Made by a program: the position numbers and the translations under genes
Assembly (NCBI GenBank): GCA_949987705.1
Contig: OX465284.1
Coordinates: 67,379,470 to 67,443,469, forward strand
Reading direction: 5' to 3'
From: Thereva unica
Taxonomy: Eukaryota; Arthropoda; Insecta; Diptera; Therevidae
Length of the DNA: 64,000 bases
Notes under the pieces: generated by a model
What the model saw: only the letters and a program-made list of their open reading frames with translations
Databases searched by the model: none
Told to the model about the DNA's origin: nothing
In this document: positions 11,398 to 21,773 of the stretch, one piece after another
How positions within the stretch are numbered: the stretch's first letter is position 1
How the letters are laid out: every line of letters starts with the position of its first letter

Positions 11398-11602
11398 CAT
11401 GGGTCAAGACACCTTGTTTCATGGGGAAACCTTGCTTATCATTTCCTCCAGTTATGCGCAAAACATATCCTTTCCATTCATCTCCCAAGATATCGGCTTC
11501 AACCTGTGCGCCCATACGTTTCTCATAGAAAATCCGGAGTTTATGCTCATCCACAACTTCAAAAAGTTTTTGGCACCCCGTAGCGGGGTATGAAACATTC
11601 AA
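11398..11602 (-). CDS. RpS6: RpS6 exon 2 (residues 3-70)
   Basis: Starts [20 protein letters not shown] and ends GVLTHG, the highly conserved N-terminal fold of eS6. The codon for Leu3 follows an AG acceptor at 11603-11604; the donor is CATG|GTATGT. Intron 2 is only 57 nt (11341-11397). In-frame and undamaged. The substitutions relative to the fly consensus that I remember are conservative, e.g. GAQVEADIL. Confidence 0.98.
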
Positions 11603-11770
11603 CTAAAACAGAAGGGAGGTTAGAATATTTATCTAGGTTCATCCGCGGCATTATTGAGTTTAATAAATAATAAACACTGCACAAAAGTAAACCACGTTCG
11701 TACGAGATTAAATGCACGTTTATTTCTTTATTGCAGACCTTTTGCAAGCCTTAAAACTTTAATTTCGTAC

Positions 11771-11776
11771 CTTCAT
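11771..11776 (-). CDS. RpS6: RpS6 exon 1 coding part (Met-Lys)
   Basis: The first coding exon holds only ATGAAG (Met-Lys), followed directly by donor GTACGAAATT. This split after codon 2 is how eS6 is organised in flies and restores the expected N-terminus MKLNVSYP when joined to 11602. Too short for ORF callers, hence easily missed. Intron 1 is 168 nt (11603-11770). Confidence 0.9.
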
Positions 11777-11818
11777 TTTCGCTTGATACTGCAACCGAGT
11801 TCAGCCCGAAAAGAAAAG
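11777..11818 (-). promoter_or_regulatory. RpS6: RpS6 5' UTR with 5' TOP tract
   Basis: Upstream of the ATG the minus strand reads CTTTTCTTTTCGGGC from about 11818. A C followed by an unbroken pyrimidine run is the 5' terminal oligopyrimidine motif of ribosomal protein mRNAs, by which translation responds to TOR signalling. Start site placed at the first C by inference; the 5' UTR would be about 42 nt. Confidence 0.7.
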
Positions 11819-11830
11819 AACTTCCATTAT

Positions 11831-12163
11831 ATGGATGGAGCAATTGCTGGCATTTGTCAAAAAGTGGCTACGTTTAATCGGGGTCTATTAAATGGAATTA
11901 GGCCCATGAGAGTTTCCAAGCCCAAATCAAATTCGGCGCTGCATACTTCGTCCAGCAAGCTTCACGAAGCTGAAGTTGATGGAAAGAAGCTACTGCAGGC
12001 TACATTCGAACCTGCAAAAGCTAACGGCAACTTGATGAAATTGTACAAAGACGAAGAAGCATTTTATTTCACAAAGTATTTTAATTTGTTTAGATATTGT
12101 GTACCGTACAAATTATCAAAATACATACTTTTGATGAAACCATTTTTGACTTTGTTAATTTGA
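11831..12163 (+). other. Unrecognised open frame divergent from RpS6
   Basis: A 110-codon frame starts with ATG only about 13 bp from the inferred RpS6 start site and points away from it. It reads MDGAIAGICQKVATFNRG then a basic/serine-rich stretch (RPMRVSKPKSNSALHTSSSK) and a hydrophilic segment (NGNLMKLYKDEEAFYF). I do not recognise it. It may be a divergent small gene (first exon) or a chance frame over the RpS6 promoter; its composition is more protein-like than most chance frames here. Confidence 0.25.
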
Positions 12164-12805
12164 GTAACACAGTGTCTGCACTTGCTATATGTTATTGAGA
12201 AGTAGCTGTCAGCTATGGCCAACGATTTATTGCTTATTTTGAATAGTGGGCAAATTATGTCGAACATTTCAGTTGAAAAGATGGCGTTAAGGAGACAACA
12301 ACAAAGATTTCAACAAATTTTGCTTAATTAAAAAACATTAAAATTGCTAGAGCATATGGAATTCGAAGAAATGCGCAATTTAAGAAAGAAACCATCATTT
12401 TGGGTATGTCCATTTTTAGGAAGAAGGCAAAATTTCGATGTTAACTTGAACTCCGCCATTTTGTAACGATAAATGAACGATAATTTCTTGCCAACTTTAT
12501 GGAAACAGATATGGAAAAAAATATTTCTTTCCATATATTGCTTTCAATAAAATATGGCCAAGTTTACCCTGTCCGCACCAGACATTTGATAGCAATCCCA
12601 TAAGCAATTCAATAAAATATGGCAAGTGCAGACGCTAGGTAAGTACGGCCACTTATCAATTCTTTTTTCTAAAGTTGACAGCACATTACATATTACAAAT
12701 ACTTAAAATTGCTCGAAGCTGGCTTCATACTTCATTGCTGCGTAAAGGGTCGCGCATACACAGCCGCGGCAGGTCGCAGCTCGTCGCATCGCACCTAAGA
12801 TCATT
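12164..12805. other. Intergenic region with a small inverted pair
   Basis: No gene seen. Around 12555-12652 an imperfect inverted pair (ATGGCCAAGTTTACC ... GGTAAGTACGGCC) and a repeated CAATAAAATATGG suggest a decayed ~100-bp foldback element. Confidence 0.35.
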
Positions 12806-12926
12806 GGGGGTATTCAGACGGTGCACATTCACGGCAAGTAAAACCGGTTTTATAGATGAGAGAGGTAAGGGAGCGGAAGAACTTAACGAAACATTTTTCA
12901 TGCAAAAGCAAACGCGTGAAAACTTA

Positions 12927-13698
12927 GGTGGATGCGACACGTGTCGAGCTTACTGCAGTAAGCTCAGCAGTAAGCGCGCATAGAGATGCGACACGATGTG
13001 ACCTTACTGCAGACACGAAATTATTGTACATACTATGATTACCTATGTATTTGTATTTTCGCCTGAATAGGCAGTTGACAATTGTATGTACATGTGTAAA
13101 AAAACAATTTTTCGAAATGAATTTTTCAGAGATCCAAAATATTGAGGATGATAAAAATGAAGTGCTTGCTTTATTATTTGCAAGCGCTTCCTCGAAGAAG
13201 AAGACATCGAAAAAAGTCGCAAAAAAACCTTTGAGGCGGACTAGGAACTCTCAAGGAAGTTTTCATTTTCTTCAAAAAGATCTTCGATTAACATTTTAAG
13301 TGGGTATAGACACTACCTACGGATGGATGAAACATGTTTTCATGAAATACTCGGTCTTATTTCATCTGATATAAGCAGAAAAGCCGCATTAATGCGATTC
13401 CAGTGGAAGAAAAGCGTCAGTTTTAAGGTTCTTGGCCCAGGGGAATCTTTTCAAAGCCTCAAACGTCTTTCTCTTCCGCGAAAAAAACACAGATGACTGT
13501 TTACAAAATTCGACAGACTGTTTGTTTACAATTTAAAAATTTTCACCCCACCAAACAAACGTCAATGCAAGTGTGTGAGTGAAATCAACGCGAGAAATAG
13601 AACCCAGAAGCGTTGATTTCCCCTCTAAGCGCCTCTTCACCCTTTGCCCATAAACTCGTTCAACGTCTGCAGTAAGATCGACCCGTGTCGCATGCCCC
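12927..13698 (+). mobile_element. PIF/Harbinger transposon remnant, TTA target duplication
   Basis: 772-bp element with inverted ends GGTGGATGCGACACGTGTCG (left) and GGGGCATGCGACACGGGTCG (right, reverse complement), both continuing into CTTACTGCAG. It is flanked by TTA at 12924-12926 and 13699-13701, the target duplication typical of PIF/Harbinger. The interior carries a transposase-like remnant (13117-13470). Inserted inside the 12806-13902 MITE. Confidence 0.85.
13117..13470 (+). pseudogene. PIF/Harbinger nuclease (transposase) N-terminal fragment
   Basis: A frame beginning MNFSEIQNIEDDKNEVL contains a Lys-rich stretch (SSKKKTSKKVAKKPLRRT) and HFLQKDLRL. After a frameshift near 13296 it continues as HYLRMDETCFHEILGLISSD and ISRKAALMR, then near 13420 LRFLAQGNLF. 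The pattern 'yLRM....F..lL..i.p.I.k....R..i...erl...LRfLa.G' is the start of Harbinger/HARBI1-like DDE nucleases. The DDE catalytic core itself is absent, so this copy is a deletion derivative. Confidence 0.75.
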
Positions 13699-13910
13699 TT
13701 ACACACATATAAAATGTTACTTCTATCTCTTGTTTTCTTTAGCTCTGTTTTTGTCTGACAAGTGAATTTTATTTACAATACCTTTAAACGTTCCTGTAAA
13801 GCTTTCAAATGTTCTAAACACAATTACGCCCCGTGTGTGTTCCGAGGGGTTCAATAAAACCGGTTTTGCTCAGCAAACTTATCGCAGCGTCTGAATACCC
13901 CCATCGGCCT

Positions 13911-14010
13911 ATAGGCCCCCATCCACGGTCACACATGTACATAGAAGTTTTGACATTTCTAGGCCATCAACGAGCAAAAATTGCTTCACACTTGTGTGAG
14001 CGACAATAAT
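13911..14010. mobile_element. One-ended MITE fragment (GGCCCCCATCCACGGTCA end)
   Basis: Starts TAGGCCCCCATCCACGGTCA, the terminus of the intact MITE at 23592-23928. It matches that element inward through TTTTGACATTT.TAGGCCATCAACGAG, then homology fades. No opposite end. Directly abuts the 12806-13902 MITE. Confidence 0.6.
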
Positions 14011-14191
14011 AATAAAAATCTTGTGCTTTTTTAAAACCAATTTTTAAAAATTATTATATGCAATTGCCTAATCGTATCCACCATGTTGATATTTTAAAAT
14101 GAAAAAAAAATTTCTTGAGTGTTAAAAAAACCAAAACAAATCGTGTTTTACGTATTTTACACTCTCCTTCGCAAAAATTCACCCATACAAT

Positions 14192-14654
14192 AAGCGAGTT
14201 TACACGGGTGCATCAAATAATTAATTTGATGCACACTGCATTAAGCCGTGTCGTTTACACGGTATGTGATTAGCTGTCACTTTTAGTTCGGTGATTAAAT
14301 ATTGAACCAAATTTTTTTAATGCGGGGATGCACCGATTTTGTGTCCATGATTGTGCAAATATTTTTTTTCTTTGGAGATATCTATAAATAATTTTGTTTC
14401 TAGATTTGTCCAATAGAACCGCGCCTCGTCCGCGATTCCATTTGTAATTCCATTTCCATTTTTAATTTTAAAAACACTTTTAGTGAAAATATATGCTCTT
14501 CTTGAAATGTCAATTTAATGCACTCAACTTTTTACACGGCAGTGCATTAAATAAGTACTGTGAACTAAATTAATGCAGCGGATTATTTTAATTGTCAGAG
14601 ACACCGCTGCATCAAATTTAATTTAATTATTTGATTCACCCGTGTAAACTCGCT
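14192..14654. mobile_element. Foldback MITE (GCGAGTTTACACGGGTGCAT ends)
   Basis: About 463-bp palindromic element: left GCGAGTTTACACGGGTGCAT, right inverted CACCCGTGTAAACTCGC. The arms extend through TCAAATAATTAA on both sides. Flanked by CAAT on both sides (14188-14191, 14655-14658). Noncoding. The middle is AT-rich. Confidence 0.85.
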
Positions 14655-14696
14655 CAATGAAGCAGGTGTGAAGGAAAAATCAACCGCAAATCAAAT

Positions 14697-15076
14697 GGGC
14701 CGGTTTACACGACCGGACACTGAACAAACACCGAACAGACAAAAGGAACGAGCGAACTGGGTTTATGGGGAAGAGGGTGAGAGAGAACGATGGGGAGGGC
14801 GGACAATTTTAATGGACATTTTCAGCGGACAGCGGAACGAACATTTTGACAGTTCCTGCGTTGTTGTTGTTGGCAGGAAGAGAAGAAAAGACTTCAAAGG
14901 CAAATGTCAAAAAGCAACAACAAAAAGCAAATTGCTTTCACTAGTTCGTTCGTTGGTTCGTTCGTTGGAGTTTCGCCCGTGAAAACGCTCATAGGACTTT
15001 CCATCGGACTTCAAAAGGGAATTAACGATGACAGCTAAGTTTTGTCTGTTCGGTGTCCGGTCGTGTAAATCCAGCC
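14697..15076. mobile_element. Foldback MITE (GGTTTACACGACCGGACAC ends)
   Basis: 380-bp element with left GGTTTACACGACCGGACACT at 14701 and inverted right GTGTCCGGTCGTGTAAAT. CCGAACAGACAAAA arms also pair. Flanked by AAT (14694-14696 and 15077-15079). Several TTCGTTCGTT repeats near the right arm. The frame 14668-14982 is a by-product, not a gene. Confidence 0.85.
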
Positions 15077-15508
15077 AATGGAGACGCAGCACCCTCATTA
15101 CGTTTACATGAATTACTTGAGTTCTTTACTTGAAATTTACTTGAAACTCCAGTTGCGTTTTCGGCTCATTACTTGACTTCAAAATGTCTTGAAATTATCT
15201 TGAACTGACATTTGACTTTTCATATTATAATAGAAAATAGCTCCATATTATAATATAAAAAACTTTAAAAATATTGTGCGTCAAAAGTATACATTCACTA
15301 CAGTTTTTATCTTTTTCTTATTCAAAGGAAAAAATACGCATACAAAATTTGAAGTATTCAAGTAGCGTTTGCATAATTCGATAAATAGATGCTAGATGTA
15401 AGAGACAGTTACTACGTTTCCATGACAGATTGAGTACTCGAAGGCTTAAAAATCTCAAGAACTCGAGCGCGTATATGCTCTGCCCACTTGAAGCGGCATA
15501 TTAGCTTA
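15077..15508. other. Spacer with GTTTACATGA-like motifs
   Basis: Holds GTTTACATGAATTACTTGAG (15103), GTTTCCATGACAGATTGAGT (15416) and several ACTTGA motifs; similar motifs recur at 16018 and 16090. Probably the remains of another foldback element that was split by the 15509-15835 MITE, but I cannot define its ends. Confidence 0.35.
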
Positions 15509-15835
15509 GGGGGATGATACACGGGTCAACATGTTCTGAAACACGAGCTTTTTCTGCGCAGTTCGTAGGCAAAGGGACGGGTCAGGGTGAAGTGTGCGGT
15601 GTTGACTGAAACTAGAAACGATTTCTATTTTTCCTCCAGTTGCTTGAAAAATGTTTATGTATGCGTAACTGTCAAGCGATTCTGGGTGAAAATAATTTGG
15701 AATGCACACCCACACATAGGACATCGCAATGTTATTACACAGAGTGTTGCGTGTAGCGTGTTGAGTCGTGTATCACCTCCGCTCAACAAACTGACAGTGT
15801 GTTGCAGAGACACGTTGACTCGTGTATCATCACAC
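15509..15835. mobile_element. Foldback MITE (GATGATACACGGGTCAACATG family), TTA duplication
   Basis: 327-bp element: left GGGGGATGATACACGGGTCA, right inverted TGACTCGTGTATCATCACAC, flanked by TTA at 15506-15508 and 15836-15838. A partial, reversed copy of its left third lies at 17585-17735. Noncoding. Confidence 0.8.
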
Positions 15836-16221
15836 TTAAACTGAGCTTGAGTTCTTTAGCTGTCATTTGAAGCTACTATTATATTTCTTTTATTTCTTCC
15901 TTTTATCGTGCTTTTATTTCTTCATTAATATTTTTGTCTCCTCATATTCCCACACATTACCTTTAGACACATTTACAGGCCTAACTTTCGCAATTTGGAG
16001 CACTCAAGCTTTCAAGCTCGGTTTACATGACAAGCACTCGAGCCGATCACAAAAATCTTTTTGATCGACTCCAGTCGAGCTGCTTGCGTTTACATTTGTA
16101 TTTGAAGTATGCTTCTAGCTGTCATGGCATGGCACTAAGTGTTTTGACGCCAACATGTTACAACCCTCTTGTCGTTTCTCTACCCCTCTCGTAAGAACCG
16201 ATTCTATTACTGCTTAACCTA
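15836..16221. other. Spacer with a short hairpin
   Basis: AT-rich. Around 16015-16095 an inverted arrangement (GGTTTACATGACAAGCACTC ... TGCTTGCGTTTACATTTGT) suggests part of a foldback element. No gene. Confidence 0.35.
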
Positions 16222-16585
16222 GGACCAGTTTCACACGAGCCAACAACCAACCAACAAAAATCCACTGAAAACGTCGTTTGAGGAGAAGAGGGTGAGAGAG
16301 GACGAAGGGGTCGGGAGATTTTTTGAACCAACTCTTTCACTGGATTTCCGAGTCAACTTTTTGACAGTTGTGTGGTTGTTTTTGTTTTTTCTCACTAGAA
16401 AAAAAAAGAAAGAAATAGCAGAAAAGAGAATTAAAATTAAAAACAACAAGCAAAGTATTCTGACGTACAGTTGGTTGGAAAATTTGGCTCGTGTGAAAGC
16501 AAATGCGATTTTTCATCCAACTTCAAAAGGGAATGAACCATGACAGCAGATTTTTGTTGGTTGGTTGTTGGCTTGTGTGAAACTG
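16222..16585. mobile_element. Foldback MITE (CCAGTTTCACACGAGCCAAC ends)
   Basis: 364-bp palindromic element. Left CCAGTTTCACACGAGCCAAC followed by AACCAACCAACAAAAATC; the right arm is its near-perfect inverse. Flanked by CTA (16219-16221, 16586-16588). Long arms of about 42 bp. Noncoding. Confidence 0.85.
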
Positions 16586-16672
16586 GCCTAGTGTAGTGTA
16601 GATTGTGCCATTGGGTGCCGTTAAGCATAAGCCGATGATGTGTGAGTGTCTATATTGTCGAGGGAGTGTACA

Positions 16673-17128
16673 GGCCCAGTTATATAGCAGAAATGAAAAT
16701 GAACCGAAACGAAAAGAATGAAATAAATTGTGTGAAAATATATGAACTCAGTTATATAAACGAACAGAACCGAACGAAAGATATAAATTTATTTCATTTC
16801 GGTATTCGTTTCAGCTATTCAGCCCGTTAATTTGACAGTTGGACAGACAGTTTTTCAAATTAAAAGCTGTGGAAAGAATGAAAACGAGGGTATTTTAAAC
16901 AAAATGCAGTCAATACAAGGAGAAAATATTAAAATTTTGAATTCTCTTGTAAGAAACTATCCCCCATTGAATTAATTATTATATTTCATTTAATATCAAA
17001 AGCAGGCAAACACTCATTTAATAAATGTCAAAAGCGGATTCCGTCTTTCGTTTATATAATTGCAGTGTATTCCTCGTTTCATTTGATTTCAAATCTGTTC
17101 GTTTTCATTTCTGCTATATAACTGGGCC
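16673..17128. mobile_element. Foldback MITE (GGCCCAGTTATATAGCAG ends)
   Basis: 456-bp element: left GGCCCAGTTATATAGCAGAA, right inverted TTCTGCTATATAACTGGGCC; arms extend with ATGAAAATGAACCGAAACG-type sequence. No target duplication seen. Its right edge abuts an R1/LOA-type LINE fragment. The frame 16642-16830 is not a gene. Confidence 0.85.
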
Positions 17129-17129
17129 T

Positions 17130-17560
17130 TGCTGCTGAGAAGCGATGTGAACCATCTCACAGTCTTTTTTTACTGCTGCTTCACTGATCGCGCCGTAGGT
17201 AACGTCAAACGCACCCTGTCTGCAAAAGCGAAGAGATATTTCCTTCGCCCTAAGGGGCTTCTCAATATCTCTCCCTAGCACATGAATGGCAGCCTCTGAG
17301 GTCTGCCCTGACGGTAGGCAAATTGCAGGCAGTGAAGTAGGTTCGCTATAAGACCCTCTCTAATACGCCTGTCTAAAACTTCCTCCATCATTTTCAGGAG
17401 AGTGGAGAGGCTGATAGGATTTTGCTTCCCTATATGATCTTCTCCCCTATTTAGGGATCGAATACCCTAGCCTCTCTCCAAACCTTGGAATATGTACCAG
17501 CGCAGTTCCCCTGAAATAGTGGTAGCTGGATTGGTAAGATCTCTTCTAAGCTTCGCTTGA
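17130..17560 (-). pseudogene. R1/LOA-type LINE reverse transcriptase fragment
   Basis: Minus-strand frames read LSTLLKMMEEVLDRRIREGL then LLHCLQFAYRQGRPQ, matching the RT finger block 'S..LKtmE.vld..ir..l....l...QfAY..GkSte.al' seen in full at 51900-52000 in the RNase H LINE. It continues as broken matches to a start around 17140. Several stops. Confidence 0.65.
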
Positions 17561-17584
17561 CAGATACGTATACATATTTTTCTT

Positions 17585-17735
17585 GCAGCTGTAGGAAAAA
17601 TAGAAATCGTTTCTAGTTTCAGTTAACACCGCAAATTTTGGGCGCTTTCAGTAATGCAGCCTTTCGCTTGACCCACGAACCGCGCAGTAAAAGCTGCTGT
17701 TGTTTAACATGTTGAGCCGTGTATCATCCCAGTAA
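17585..17735. mobile_element. Partial MITE, GATGATACACGG family, reversed
   Basis: Reverse-complement match to the left 150 bp of the 15509-15835 MITE, including GAAATCGTTTCTAGTTTCAG and the end ACATGTTGAGCCGTGTATCA. Truncated at the inner side. Confidence 0.7.
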
Positions 17736-17886
17736 AAACTACAACATATCCCATGGCATAGGACACACTATATCCAATAAGACCACTGCCCTCTTGCAGG
17801 GTCCACTGTTTAACTGCCCGCTACTATAGATCCAACTTTACGACTTGATTCAGAATAAAAAACGAATATTTTAAAACCAAAAAAAA

Positions 17887-17892
17887 TTTATT
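17887..17892 (-). terminator. RpL36: RpL36 polyadenylation signal AATAAA
   Basis: AATAAA on the minus strand 7 nt past the RpL36 stop codon; implies an extremely short 3' UTR. Confidence 0.7.
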
Positions 17893-17898
17893 TTCAAT

Positions 17899-18123
17899 TT
17901 ACTTAGCATGAGCTTGTGTTTTACGCATTTGAGTAAGAATGTTTGAAAGCTCTTCACGTTTCCTCTTAGCACGAATGTGGGTGCCTAGACGCCTCTTTAG
18001 GAATTTAAGGGCACGCTTATCCTTTGAAACCTTCAAAAGTTCCATACACCTCTTCTCATACGGGGCATGACCAACAACCTCTCGGATCAAATCCCTCATG
18101 AACTTGGTATGTTTAGTTTGAAT
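17899..18123 (-). CDS. RpL36: RpL36 last exon, large-subunit ribosomal protein eL36 (residues 42-115)
   Basis: After acceptor CTTTCAG| the exon reads [20 protein letters not shown], then [20 protein letters not shown] and the basic end [24 protein letters not shown]. This is the conserved C-terminal two-thirds of eL36, a 60S subunit protein. Joined in frame to 22068-22190 it gives 115 aa, the length of Drosophila RpL36. The track frame starting at an internal Met misses the first 8 codons. Intact. Separated from exon 1 by a TE-rich 3.9-kb intron. Confidence 0.98.
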   Translation of the reverse strand: MQTKHTKFMRDLIREVVGHAPYEKRCMELLKVSKDKRALKFLKRRLGTHIRAKRKREELSNILTQMRKTQAHAK

Positions 18124-18477
18124 CTGAAAGAAAAGAATGCAAATTGTTATTAGTATAAGCCAACTTAATAGTATTTGATAATTGGAACTATTTTTTGATC
18201 AGAAAGGTAATTTAACCATTATCCATACTGATAATTACTCAAGCCTTCAATAGCCGAAAAAATATCAGATATGAAGACTATTTAGTAAATACATGTATGG
18301 TGTCTGTGAATGGTTTAAAATGTCATCATTTGGAAAAGAAAAGAATTCTTTATTTTGGGCAATTTTAGTTTCAACTCATTAAATATTGAATCTAACCACA
18401 CTTTGAAATGTCGTCATGCAGAAATTCACACAATATTTTATTTTGTACTCGTACCGTTCATACCATCTTTCAATTAA

Positions 18478-18831
18478 AGGTAGGGACACACTGAGCCCAC
18501 GTACGCAACGCATACTATCCAACGTGGGAGAGTTGGCGTGCACACTACGCGTACGCAACGTATATGATGTCAGATTCGTTCAATATTTCTTCTGGCGCTT
18601 CTGACGCGTTGCGAACGTAATTTCTAGAAACACACTGGTCTTACGCGTGGGATGGCGTATGATATCCACTCCACCTTCCCACGCCGATCTGGATCGACAG
18701 ATATAACGTTGCGTGGGACGCGTGTGACAGTATTGCGTATGATAAGTGTGTTTCTAGGCATACAAATTCAACCGTTTAGATTTAATAACGCGTTGCATAC
18801 GTTGCGTACGTGGGCTCAGTGTGTCCCTACC
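18478..18831. mobile_element. Foldback MITE (AGGTAGGGACACACTGAGCC ends)
   Basis: 354-bp palindromic element inside the RpL36 intron. Left AGGTAGGGACACACTGAGCC then CACGTACGCAACGCATAC; the right arm is the inverse. Flanked by TTAA (18474-18477 and 18832-18835; TTA is also possible). Multiple GCGTACGCAACG motifs inside. Noncoding. Confidence 0.88.
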
Positions 18832-18985
18832 TTAATTCCTTCATTCCATCCATCCAATTTAAATGAAATTGTGAAAGAATCAAAACCAATAAAACCTATA
18901 GGAGTCACACTCTGATAGTGGGGTTTGTCCAGTATTTTTAAGGAAAAATGATTTCGTTTGCGGCAGAACTATAGTTATACAGTAA

Positions 18986-19012
18986 AGGTAGGGACACACT
19001 GAGCCCACGGTG
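18986..19012. repeat. One-ended fragment of the AGGTAGGGACACACTGAG MITE
   Basis: AAAGGTAGGGACACACTGAG plus CCCAC, then the sequence switches to LINE endonuclease. A 27-bp end left from a second copy of the 18478-18831 element, same orientation. Confidence 0.65.
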
Positions 19013-20970
19013 GTGGTTCTGCTATTCATGTTAAAAATGGCCTAGAGTATAGGGTAGTTTTTAACGGTGTGGCGATAAGTATGGTGCTATTGTAATCAAA
19101 ATAAGAAATTATTCATAACCCTGAATATTACGACTTTGTACAGACCACCTACTAGATGATACTAATATTGATTTACTAAGGAATGATAACATGGCAAATA
19201 TATTAAGTAGCATGACCTCTACTAACAACTACAGAATACTAAACAAAACTGAACAATAATGTAATCAAAAACCTATGGCCACATCGAAAATTATATTAAA
19301 ATTAAAGTATAGATTCCATGTGAAAAAACTGCTCGCTAGAATAGAAAACCCTAAAATCGATGATCTTGTATATGTGCCAAAAAAAACTAAATTACTTAGC
19401 TCCACTCATAAAAAAGCAGAAAGCGATCTAATAACTGGATAACGATCGAAGTTATTATGGGAATAAAAGAGAGATTCCTTATACTCTCAAATGAAAAAAT
19501 CAAATCTTCTGCGCGCCGAATATAAGAGAATACGCCACAAGGTTACAATGACAGTAAGAGGAGCCAAGGAAAATTACATATATGATAGAATATCACATAA
19601 GGGTAGGGACATCAGAAAGCTATCGAAACTAAAAAATAAAGACATAACAAACAAGCAAGAAACAAAATGGAAAAATGATCTACAGAAAATCATAGCAAAC
19701 GAAAGACAATTGGGAATGCGGGTGAACTTGCAACTTGCTTCAACAAATTCTTAAAGGGAATTGGTAATTCTATCCAGGCGGATACACCTACCAGGCTATC
19801 TGTAGATACACCAATAGCGACTAATTCAATCTTCATGACTCCTACCAGCATAGATGAGGTAGAACATATTGCCCTGAATTTAAAAAAGAATACCGCTCCT
19901 GGCAAGGATGGAATCTCCACTGAAGACATAGTTGATGTTATAGACATTATTAAGAAACCTCTCCCTAAACTTATAAATGAGACGAGTAGTGGCACTTTCC
20001 CTAGCTGTCGGTAGCCTAGGGACTACCCTAGGGCCCTTCGCCTTTTCCACTTTCTCACCTACATAACTTTCTTTCTTTCTTCTTCCCTCTTTACATTCCT
20101 GATTCCTCCTGTCATAGCCTTCCTCGCTCTACCATGTATGTCATCGGTTGGTTGATGAGATTCAACTAGTTTCGGGAGGCCGAGGCATAATACTCCAGCG
20201 AGTTGTTTCTCGATGTCATAGTCGTACAGTAATGGTTGGGAGCAGGTAGACTAAAAATATCGCGGGTAGGGTGTGGCTGTTCCTTCCTTCCCGAATACAG
20301 CTACTGTTCGACATTGCACGCGAAACGAAGAAAATAGATTGTCGACAGTATAAACGGCCTTTCCTGAGACGTCTTTCACGTTAAAAAAAGATACGAGTGT
20401 AATACCTAGTCTGAAAGAAGACTCAGCTGACATGAATAATAACAGGCCCTTAGCCCTAATAAGCAACGTGGGAAGAATTTATGAACAAATGTTAGAGAAA
20501 AGAATAAGAAAATTTATCGCTAGAAATGGAAGTCTAAGCAGTTCCGGTTTCAAGAATGCAGCAGCGCTGAACTGGCCACTTCGGAAACCCTGAATCGAAT
20601 AAACGGTTATTTTAATATAGGTTACTATGCAGCGGCTGTATTCATCGATGTAAAAAAGCGTTTGACACAGTGCATCATGAGGCCCCACTTTCACTGGAAG
20701 GCACGTGCCAACTAGAGTTAATGGTGTCTCGAGTGACTAACTAGTGCCCACAACTGGAGTTCCTCAAGGCTTCATACTAGGACCACTTCTATATTTCTTC
20801 TACACCAACATCAAATTTTCAAGGCTCAGTGGAGAATGCCAGGTGTTTGCAGATGATACTAACCAGATATATCGAGCTAGAACTGCGGAAGGGTTAGAAA
20901 ATAGTACGGACAGTGACCTGAAAATCTTCAAGGAGTGGGCGGATGGAATTATTTTTATTCTTTTTTACTT
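19013..20970 (+). pseudogene. LINE-E (Jockey-group) fragment in RpL36 intron
   Basis: Decayed ORF2: endonuclease piece SAIHVKNGLEYRVVF (19017), linker RAEYKRIRHKVTMTVRGAKE (19510) and NTAPGKDGISTEDIVDV (19890), RT pieces NRPLALISNVGRIYEQMLEK (20440), TTGVPQGFILGPLLYFF (20750) and QVFADDTNQIYRA (20845). Many stops. A foreign block at about 20003-20365 splits it. Same strand as the endonuclease order expects. It sits antisense to RpL36. Confidence 0.75.
20003..20365. other. Unidentified insertion inside LINE-E
   Basis: LINE-E coding similarity stops after GTFPSC and resumes with SFTLKKDTSVIP. The block between, starting TGTCGGTAGCCTAGGGAC with pyrimidine-rich CTTTCTTTCTTTCTTC, has no frame. 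The nature of the insertion (possible LTR or LINE 3' end) is not resolved. Confidence 0.4.
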
Positions 20971-21615
20971 TTTTGTTATTTTGTGATACACTTTGTTAAT
21001 AACACTTCTAAGCTTTTAAATGTGATACTAAACTGATGAATGAGTGCTCCCCAACTCTCGTACCAATTTCGTTGACTGAGTGGGGATGTTGAAAATAGTA
21101 ATAATGATGTAAATAAGGTATTTGTAATCCTAGCTTAATAATAAACAAAAAAAAAACATGTATCTCCTTTATATGGGTGCTATGCCATTAAGGCTTAAGG
21201 GTTATGAAAAGGCAGACGCTCTGACCAAACAGAAATTGCCAGAAATTATTGTGGTACAATAATGACATTAATTGGATTGGGCACCGAACAATGCGCCCTA
21301 AATTACTCCTATCTGGACGGGCTATACCACGAGGTAGAGATTTCAGATTTGCCCTTCCATTTTCTGTCACTACCCCGCGAAAACAGAGCTTATAGGCGTG
21401 ATCTTACTCCACCAAACAAGTCTAAGCGACAAATATCTAGGCAGGCTACACTACACTTTAAGAACATCCAAAATAAAAAGAAGCTTTAATTTCTCCTCTT
21501 ACACCTAGGTTATTATACATATATTCATCGCACAAGTGGGTCCAACATTATTCAAGATTTTTTCAAAATAAAAAAGAATTATATAAACATCGATAATGGT
21601 AGTTCTCACTCCTAA
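20971..21615. other. RpL36 intron, unassigned
   Basis: The first 180 bp look like a LINE 3' UTR ending in AATAATAAACAAAAAAAAAAC near 21150. After that 21160-21610 has an open stretch (YCWGTEQCALNYSYLDGLYH-like, 21262-21489) that I do not recognise and regard as chance. Confidence 0.35.
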
Positions 21616-21770
21616 AGGCCGCCATGCACGGTCAAATTGGATGTACATCCAGAATTTCATCAAACCCATAAGCGCAATGAGTTTTGATCGGCCGACCGGC
21701 CCACAATCGATAGTTTTGGTTGTACATCAGCCCTTCGATGTACATCCAATTTGACCGTGTATGGGGGCCT
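21616..21770. mobile_element. MITE family M2 copy 1 (GGCC.CCAT.CACGGTCAAAT ends), TAA duplication
   Basis: 155-bp element: left AGGCCGCCATGCACGGTCAA, right inverted TTGACCGTGTATGGGGGCCT, flanked by TAA at 21613-21615 and 21771-21773. TGGATGTACATCCA palindromes lie in both arms. A second copy, reversed, is at 50007-50148. Confidence 0.88.
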
Positions 21771-21773
21771 TAA

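Larger units (their letters stand above)
12806..13902. mobile_element. Foldback MITE (GGGGGTATTCAGACG ends), split by a Harbinger element
   Basis: Ends GGGGGTATTCAGACGGTGC (12806) and inverted CGTCTGAATACCCCC (13888-13902). A second inverted pair AAAACCGGTTTTAT lies inboard at 12840 and 13855. Removing 12927-13698 leaves a ~325-bp palindromic MITE. The flanks ATT/ATC hint at a 3-bp target duplication with one change. Confidence 0.75.

Noticed and set aside
14668..14982. 104-codon open frame
   Set aside because: Almost entirely inside the 14697-15076 MITE; a repeat artefact.
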